18,158 bases of DNA from Hyphomicrobiales bacterium (lineage in GTDB: Bacteria > Pseudomonadota > Alphaproteobacteria > Rhizobiales > Aestuariivirgaceae). The notes below the pieces were generated by a model. The model was not told the DNA's origin. It was given only the letters and a program-made list of their open reading frames with translations, and searched no databases. Position numbers and translations under genes: made by a program. Below are positions 14,513 to 18,158 of the stretch, one piece after another. Numbering within the stretch: the stretch's first letter is position 1; every line of letters starts with the position of its first letter. The stretch spans positions 1 through 18,158 of the forward strand of contig JALSNA010000079.1 of the NCBI GenBank assembly GCA_026987255.1. Direction: 5' to 3'.

Positions 14513-15217
14513 TCAGCCTCCTTCATGCCCCTGGCGCATCACCTTCGAGATGAAGGCGCGCGTCACCTCGGCCTTTTCGGCCAAGGCGCGCGCATCTATG
14601 GTGCGCACCAGCTCGCGGGCGGCGGCCAGGGAACGCTCCATGCGCGTCAGCATGTAATTGATGGCCCGTTCGTTCACCCGGATCTGGCGGTCGGTGAACA
14701 GCTTGACCAGGACGGCGCGCAGCAGGGCATCGTCGGGCTCCTCGATGCGCGCCACCAGGGCGGCCTTCAGGCGCGAGCGCAGATCGGGCAGAGCGATGGG
14801 CCAGCGGGCGGGGAAATCGCGCCCGGTGAACAGGACGGCCCCTTGCGTCTCGCGCGCCAGGTTGACGAGATGAAAGAGCGCCACCTCATCCAGCGCCTTT
14901 CCGGGCATGTCCTCGATCACCAGGTGCCCTTGTGACAGCAGGGCCGGGACGTTTTCGGTCAGGATGTCCTGCGGCGCGGCCAGCAGCGCCCCGGTGCGCT
15001 GGCGCCAGATCTGCGCCAGGTGGGTCTTGCCGCAACCGGGCGGGCCGCACAGCGCCAGCACGGGCTTGCGCGGGAACTGCTCCGGCCAGCTCTCGATGAT
15101 GCGCAGCGCGGCGCGGTTGGCGCCGGTGACGAAGAAATCCTCCCGCGCCATGCCCTCGCGCACCGGCAGATCGAGGGCAAGCTGCGCCGGGCCGCCGCTG
15201 CCGCCGCCTGTCGTCAT
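14513..15217 (-). CDS. hdaA: HdaA-like DnaA homologue (regulatory inactivation of DnaA)
   Basis: 234 residues from the ATG at 15217; a longer frame to 15406 adds basic, low-complexity sequence and overlaps the upstream gene. An N-terminal clamp-binding motif QLALDL is at 12-17. The AAA+ features are Walker A GPPGCGKT (58-65), Walker B-like LVIEDM (99-104) and the DLRSRL arginine-finger block (145-150). There is no DNA-binding domain IV, as in Hda. Such proteins work with the DNA polymerase clamp to make DnaA hydrolyse ATP after initiation. The gene overlaps the AI-2E gene by ATGA, with GGAG about 8 bases upstream. Confidence 0.87.
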   Translation of the reverse strand: MTTGGGSGGPAQLALDLPVREGMAREDFFVTGANRAALRIIESWPEQFPRKPVLALCGPPGCGKTHLAQIWRQRTGALLAAPQDILTENVPALLSQGHLVIEDMPGKALDEVALFHLVNLARETQGAVLFTGRDFPARWPIALPDLRSRLKAALVARIEEPDDALLRAVLVKLFTDRQIRVNERAINYMLTRMERSLAAARELVRTIDARALAEKAEVTRAFISKVMRQGHEGG

Positions 15218-16317
15218 TGCATGTCTCCGCCCTCGCCGGCGTCCGCTTCGGCGGATTCGCCGCGGCCCAGGTAGAGCGGGCTTTTCAGGTATTGATCCAG
15301 GGCATACTTGACGATCACCCGGATGGCCGCCGCCAAGGGCACCGCCAGCAGCAATCCGGCAAAGCCGAACAGATAACCGAAGGCCATGAGCGCGAACATC
15401 ATCCACACCGGATGCAGGCCGATGCGCCCGCCCACCAGATTGGGCGAGAGGAAATTGCCCTCCATGAACTGCCCGGCGGCGAAGATGCCCACGATCAAGA
15501 GCACATGCCCCCAGTCGGGCCAGAACTGCACCAGCGCCATGCCGATGGAGAGCACCGCGCCTATGGTCGAGCCCACGTAGGGAATGAAGCTCAGAAATCC
15601 CGCCGTCAGCCCGATGAGCAGGCCGAAATGCAGCCCGGCGGCCATCAGCGCCACGGCATAGAAAATGCCCAGCACCAGGCAGACGCTGCCCTGGCCGCGG
15701 ATGAACCCGGCCATGGCCTTGTCGATGTCGCGCGCTATGCCGCGGATGGTATCGGCATGATGGCGCGGCAGCCAGCCATCGACCACGGCCACCATGCGGT
15801 CCCAGTCGTTGAGCATGTAGAACAGCACGATGGGGGTGATGATGAGCAGCGACAGCAGGTTGAACAGCGCCATGGAGCCGCTCCAGATGGACCTGGCCAG
15901 CGAGGCCAGCCAGCCGCTGGCGCGGGCCGCGATGCCGGGCGCGGAAACCCCGTCCTTGAGCGCCCCGTTGGCGATGCTCTCCTTGATCCAGGCCGGGGCG
16001 TTGTCATTGAACAGCTTGCTCAGGGCGGCGGCATATTGCGGCAGATTGTCGATGAAGCGCCCGGCCTGCTGGGCCAGAATCGGGCCGATGAGCAACAGGA
16101 TGAGGAGGAAAAGCAGCAATGCGAAAGCCATGATGACCGAGGTGGCCGCCAGCCGCGGCAGCCCGGCGTTTTCCAGCATGTCGGCCAGCGGATCGAGGAA
16201 ATAGGCCAGGGCCATGCCGGCGATGAAGGGCGGCATGATATCGCCCACCAGCCACATGCCCAGCACCAGCAGCGCCAGGGCCGCCAGCCAGAAATAGATT
16301 TGCGCCTTCAGCGTCAT
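15214..16317 (-). CDS. AI-2E family (PerM-like) transporter
   Basis: 367 residues with about eight membrane segments: a first pair (MTLKAQIYFWLAALALLVLG onward), then a long periplasmic or amphipathic region (about 90-150), then the core. Family marks are PPFIAGMALAYFLDPLADML (29-48), GLTAGFLSFIPYVGSTIGAVL, EGNFLSPNLVGGRIGLHPVWMMFALMAFGYLFGFAGLLLAVPLAAAIRV. Despite the name, substrates of most members are not established. It overlaps the genes before and after by ATGA. A GGGGA site precedes its ATG by about 11 bases. Confidence 0.9.
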   Translation of the reverse strand: MTLKAQIYFWLAALALLVLGMWLVGDIMPPFIAGMALAYFLDPLADMLENAGLPRLAATSVIMAFALLLFLLILLLIGPILAQQAGRFIDNLPQYAAALSKLFNDNAPAWIKESIANGALKDGVSAPGIAARASGWLASLARSIWSGSMALFNLLSLLIITPIVLFYMLNDWDRMVAVVDGWLPRHHADTIRGIARDIDKAMAGFIRGQGSVCLVLGIFYAVALMAAGLHFGLLIGLTAGFLSFIPYVGSTIGAVLSIGMALVQFWPDWGHVLLIVGIFAAGQFMEGNFLSPNLVGGRIGLHPVWMMFALMAFGYLFGFAGLLLAVPLAAAIRVIVKYALDQYLKSPLYLGRGESAEADAGEGGDMQ

Positions 16318-16877
16318 GTGGTCTCATCCCCGTTGGCCTGTTGCATGTGGGCCATCCACTGGATCAGGTATAGCGCCCCGGAGGCGACGGTGAAAGCCGC
16401 CACGACCGGCGCGCCATAGAACACCAGGGCGCCGGTTTCCCAGCCCTGGCCGCGAAACAGCAAGAATCCCCCGGCAAAGAGGATCTGCGCGGTGGTGTTC
16501 ACCTTCGAGATCCACAAGGGGCGCATCTTTACCGGCATGTCCATGATCCAGGCCAGCACCACCCCGCCGACGATGAGCACATCGCGCGACACCACGGTGA
16601 TGGCCAGCCAGGCGGGCAGCTGGTCCATGACCGCCAGGGTGACATAGATGGAAATGAGCAAAAGCTTGTCGGCCAGCGGGTCGAGCCAGGCGCCCAGCTC
16701 GGTGCGCATGTTCCAGCGCTTGGCGATGTATCCATCCACCCCGTCGGAGATGCCGGCGAGAATGAACAATGCGAAAGCCAGGCCCGTCCGGCCGGTGATG
16801 ATCAGCCACACAACCACCGGCACCAGCAGCATGCGGGCGATGGTGATGAGATTGGGCAGGCATTTCGGGCAGGACAT
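16314..16877 (-). CDS. CDP-alcohol phosphatidyltransferase (PgsA-like)
   Basis: 187 residues, about six membrane segments. The catalytic motif is visible as DGVDGYIAK, eight residues, G, three, D, three, D (SDGVDGYIAKRWNMRTELG then AWLDPLADK). The residue normally Arg after Ala is Lys here, a substitution I associate with this alphaproteobacterial subgroup. The start NLITIARMLLVPVVVW is typical of PgsA. The enzyme swaps CMP of CDP-diacylglycerol for an alcohol such as glycerol-3-phosphate. The exact alcohol acceptor is uncertain, since a canonical pgsA may lie elsewhere. The gene begins the unit pgsA-like, AI-2E, hdaA-like, GH26-like; 90 bases separate it from the NnrS gene. Confidence 0.88.
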   Translation of the reverse strand: MSCPKCLPNLITIARMLLVPVVVWLIITGRTGLAFALFILAGISDGVDGYIAKRWNMRTELGAWLDPLADKLLLISIYVTLAVMDQLPAWLAITVVSRDVLIVGGVVLAWIMDMPVKMRPLWISKVNTTAQILFAGGFLLFRGQGWETGALVFYGAPVVAAFTVASGALYLIQWMAHMQQANGDETT

Positions 16878-16967
16878 GAATGGCGCTCTGCGGTTGTTCG
16901 CTCTGTCCGCCCATGTATCACAAATCCGCGCCGGGGAAAGGAAAATCGCACCCCTGGCGCCCTGCCC

Positions 16968-18158
16968 TCACTTGCCGCGCGGCTTGAGGAACACCGGCGC
17001 GTAATGCCAGGCGAAGAGGGCAAAGGCCAGTGCCGTCAAGGTTCCGGCCATGTGCACCGTGGGCGCATAGCCGATGGGCGACAGCGGCGCGATGATGCGC
17101 GCCAGCGCGCCGAGAATGGCCAGCACATAGATGGCGATGGTGATGCCGTCGGCGGTGAGCTTGCGGCCCGAATGGCCCAATGATGCGCGGGTCATGACCG
17201 CCAGGGTCATGGTGGTGATGGCCCCCGCGGTGAGGGCGTGGATGGCGGTGGAATAGGCCAGGGCATCGGGGAAGGCAATGGAAATGGCCATGAGCAGGAA
17301 CCACACCGGGATCCACACATAGCCCAGATGCAGGATGGTCACCAGGGGTTCGGCGCAGGTGGATGGCCCCTTCCAGCGCGCCACGCGCATGAAATGGCGC
17401 ACCGCCGCCACCAGGAAGGCGAAGGCGGTGAGCGGCCAGTCGGGCGCAAGGAGCCACAGCACGAGCGCCGCCAGCGCCATGAAGGCGGCCGATCTGTCCA
17501 GCGCGTCCATGGAGGCGGGCATCTTCGCCTCGTCCATGATGCCCTGGCGCATCAGCCAGTTGCGGGTGAACGATGGCGTGACCCGCCCGCCGATGAGCAT
17601 CAGCAGGATGGCGGCGGCCGAAAGCCCGAGGCGCTCGTCAAACAGCGGATCGAGGATTTCCAGCGATGTCAGGCGGGTGAGGTGGAACAGCACATTGGCC
17701 ACGGCCAGGGCCGAGACCAGCAGGCAGACGGGAATGTTGCGCCGGTTGCCCCCGGCCAGCACCTCGCGCCAGACGAGAGCGGCCAGAACCACCAGATAGG
17801 CGGCATCGACGAGCGCCGCCGCCGCCGGGGCAAGGCCGGAGAAGAACATGACCACCCGCCCGGCCACCCACAGGGCAAAAAGCCCCGCCAGAGGCCCCCC
17901 CACCACCGGCATGCGGCCGGTCCAGTTGGGCACCGCGGTGAGCACGAAGCCGGTCATGGCGGCGGGCAGATAGCCGTAAAGCATTTCATGGATGTGCCAG
18001 TCGCGCGCCGGGACATAGGCGGGCAGATCGTGCCCGGTGGCGAACAGATAGATCCAGATGGGCAGCGCCAGCGCACCCCACAGTCCGGCGGCGAAGAAAA
18101 AGGGCCGAAAGCCGCGTTCGAAAAAGACGGGGCCGCTGTAGGCGCGGATGGAAGAGGC
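16968..18158 (-). CDS. nnrS: NnrS family haem- and copper-linked membrane protein (5' end outside the window)
   Basis: The frame stays open to the window edge: 396 residues are visible and the start is missing. A start at 17984 would cut the family's N-terminal part; upstream in frame one reads GPVFFERGFRPFFFAAGLWG and RDWHIHEMLYGYLPAAMTGF. Both are typical NnrS, with the WHxHEM histidines likely binding metal. The core continues LTAVPNWTGR and about 11 membrane segments, then ends HYAPVFLKPRGK. NnrS proteins help cells withstand nitric oxide and are often under FNR/NnrR-type control; the promoter here is outside the window. Downstream is the pgsA-like gene after 90 bases. Confidence 0.9.
   Translation of the reverse strand, partial: ASSIRAYSGPVFFERGFRPFFFAAGLWGALALPIWIYLFATGHDLPAYVPARDWHIHEMLYGYLPAAMTGFVLTAVPNWTGRMPVVGGPLAGLFALWVAGRVVMFFSGLAPAAAALVDAAYLVVLAALVWREVLAGGNRRNIPVCLLVSALAVANVLFHLTRLTSLEILDPLFDERLGLSAAAILLMLIGGRVTPSFTRNWLMRQGIMDEAKMPASMDALDRSAAFMALAALVLWLLAPDWPLTAFAFLVAAVRHFMRVARWKGPSTCAEPLVTILHLGYVWIPVWFLLMAISIAFPDALAYSTAIHALTAGAITTMTLAVMTRASLGHSGRKLTADGITIAIYVLAILGALARIIAPLSPIGYAPTVHMAGTLTALAFALFAWHYAPVFLKPRGK

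Noticed and set aside
15217..16419. A 400-codon plus-strand frame opposite the AI-2E gene
   Set aside because: Antisense to a well-supported gene in an ATGA-linked operon; composition is that of a shadow frame.

Overview
The window looks like a chromosomal segment of a high-G+C alphaproteobacterium. The evidence is the chain of overlapping genes for a CDP-alcohol phosphatidyltransferase, an AI-2E-type permease and an HdaA-like DnaA homologue, plus a DUF6867-type small membrane protein inside a branched-chain amino acid (LIV) ABC operon. I cannot name a genus. All gene calls rest on reading translated sequence and recalled family motifs; no database was searched.

Layout. (1) 1-4524, minus strand: a LIV-type ABC operon, livH-livM-livG-livF-DUF6867, with overlapping or nearly overlapping genes. 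It is followed after a gap holding a strong stem-loop by the first 17 codons of a secreted protein, almost certainly the periplasmic binding protein. A sigma70-like promoter sits before livH. (2) 4598-6349, plus strand: a degenerate cupin-like protein divergent from livH, a 21-bp inverted repeat, and a DMT/EamA exporter. A terminator follows, shared with the convergent gene. (3) 6408-8176: a periplasmic copper chaperone (PCuAC family, minus strand), a 251-bp MITE-like element with terminal inverted repeats and two internal hairpins, and an FNR/FixK-type promoter. That promoter drives a PNPOx/NimA-like flavoprotein gene overlapped by a 50-codon membrane microprotein gene. (4) 8188-11442, minus strand: a complete TRAP transporter (dctP-dctQ-dctM) behind a candidate promoter whose -10 lies inside a dyad. 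(5) 11488-12948, minus strand: an undecaprenyl-phosphate sugar phosphotransferase. (6) 13082-13444: tRNA-Val(CAC) with a near-consensus promoter, followed by a 101-bp direct repeat that duplicates the tRNA 3' end. (7) 13462-16877, minus strand: pgsA-like, AI-2E, hdaA-like and a GH26-like lipoprotein gene in one tightly coupled unit. (8) 16968-18158, minus strand: an NnrS-family gene cut by the window edge.

How the parts fit. Most of the window is nutrient uptake (LIV ABC, TRAP), envelope work (lipid headgroup transfer, glycan initiation, a glycosidase) and replication control. A secondary thread is respiratory or low-oxygen physiology: a Cu chaperone usually tied to cytochrome oxidase assembly, an FNR/Dnr-type box, and NnrS of the nitric oxide response. 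The most unusual DNA is non-coding: the MITE-like element, the tRNA-tail duplication, and several dyads at promoters.
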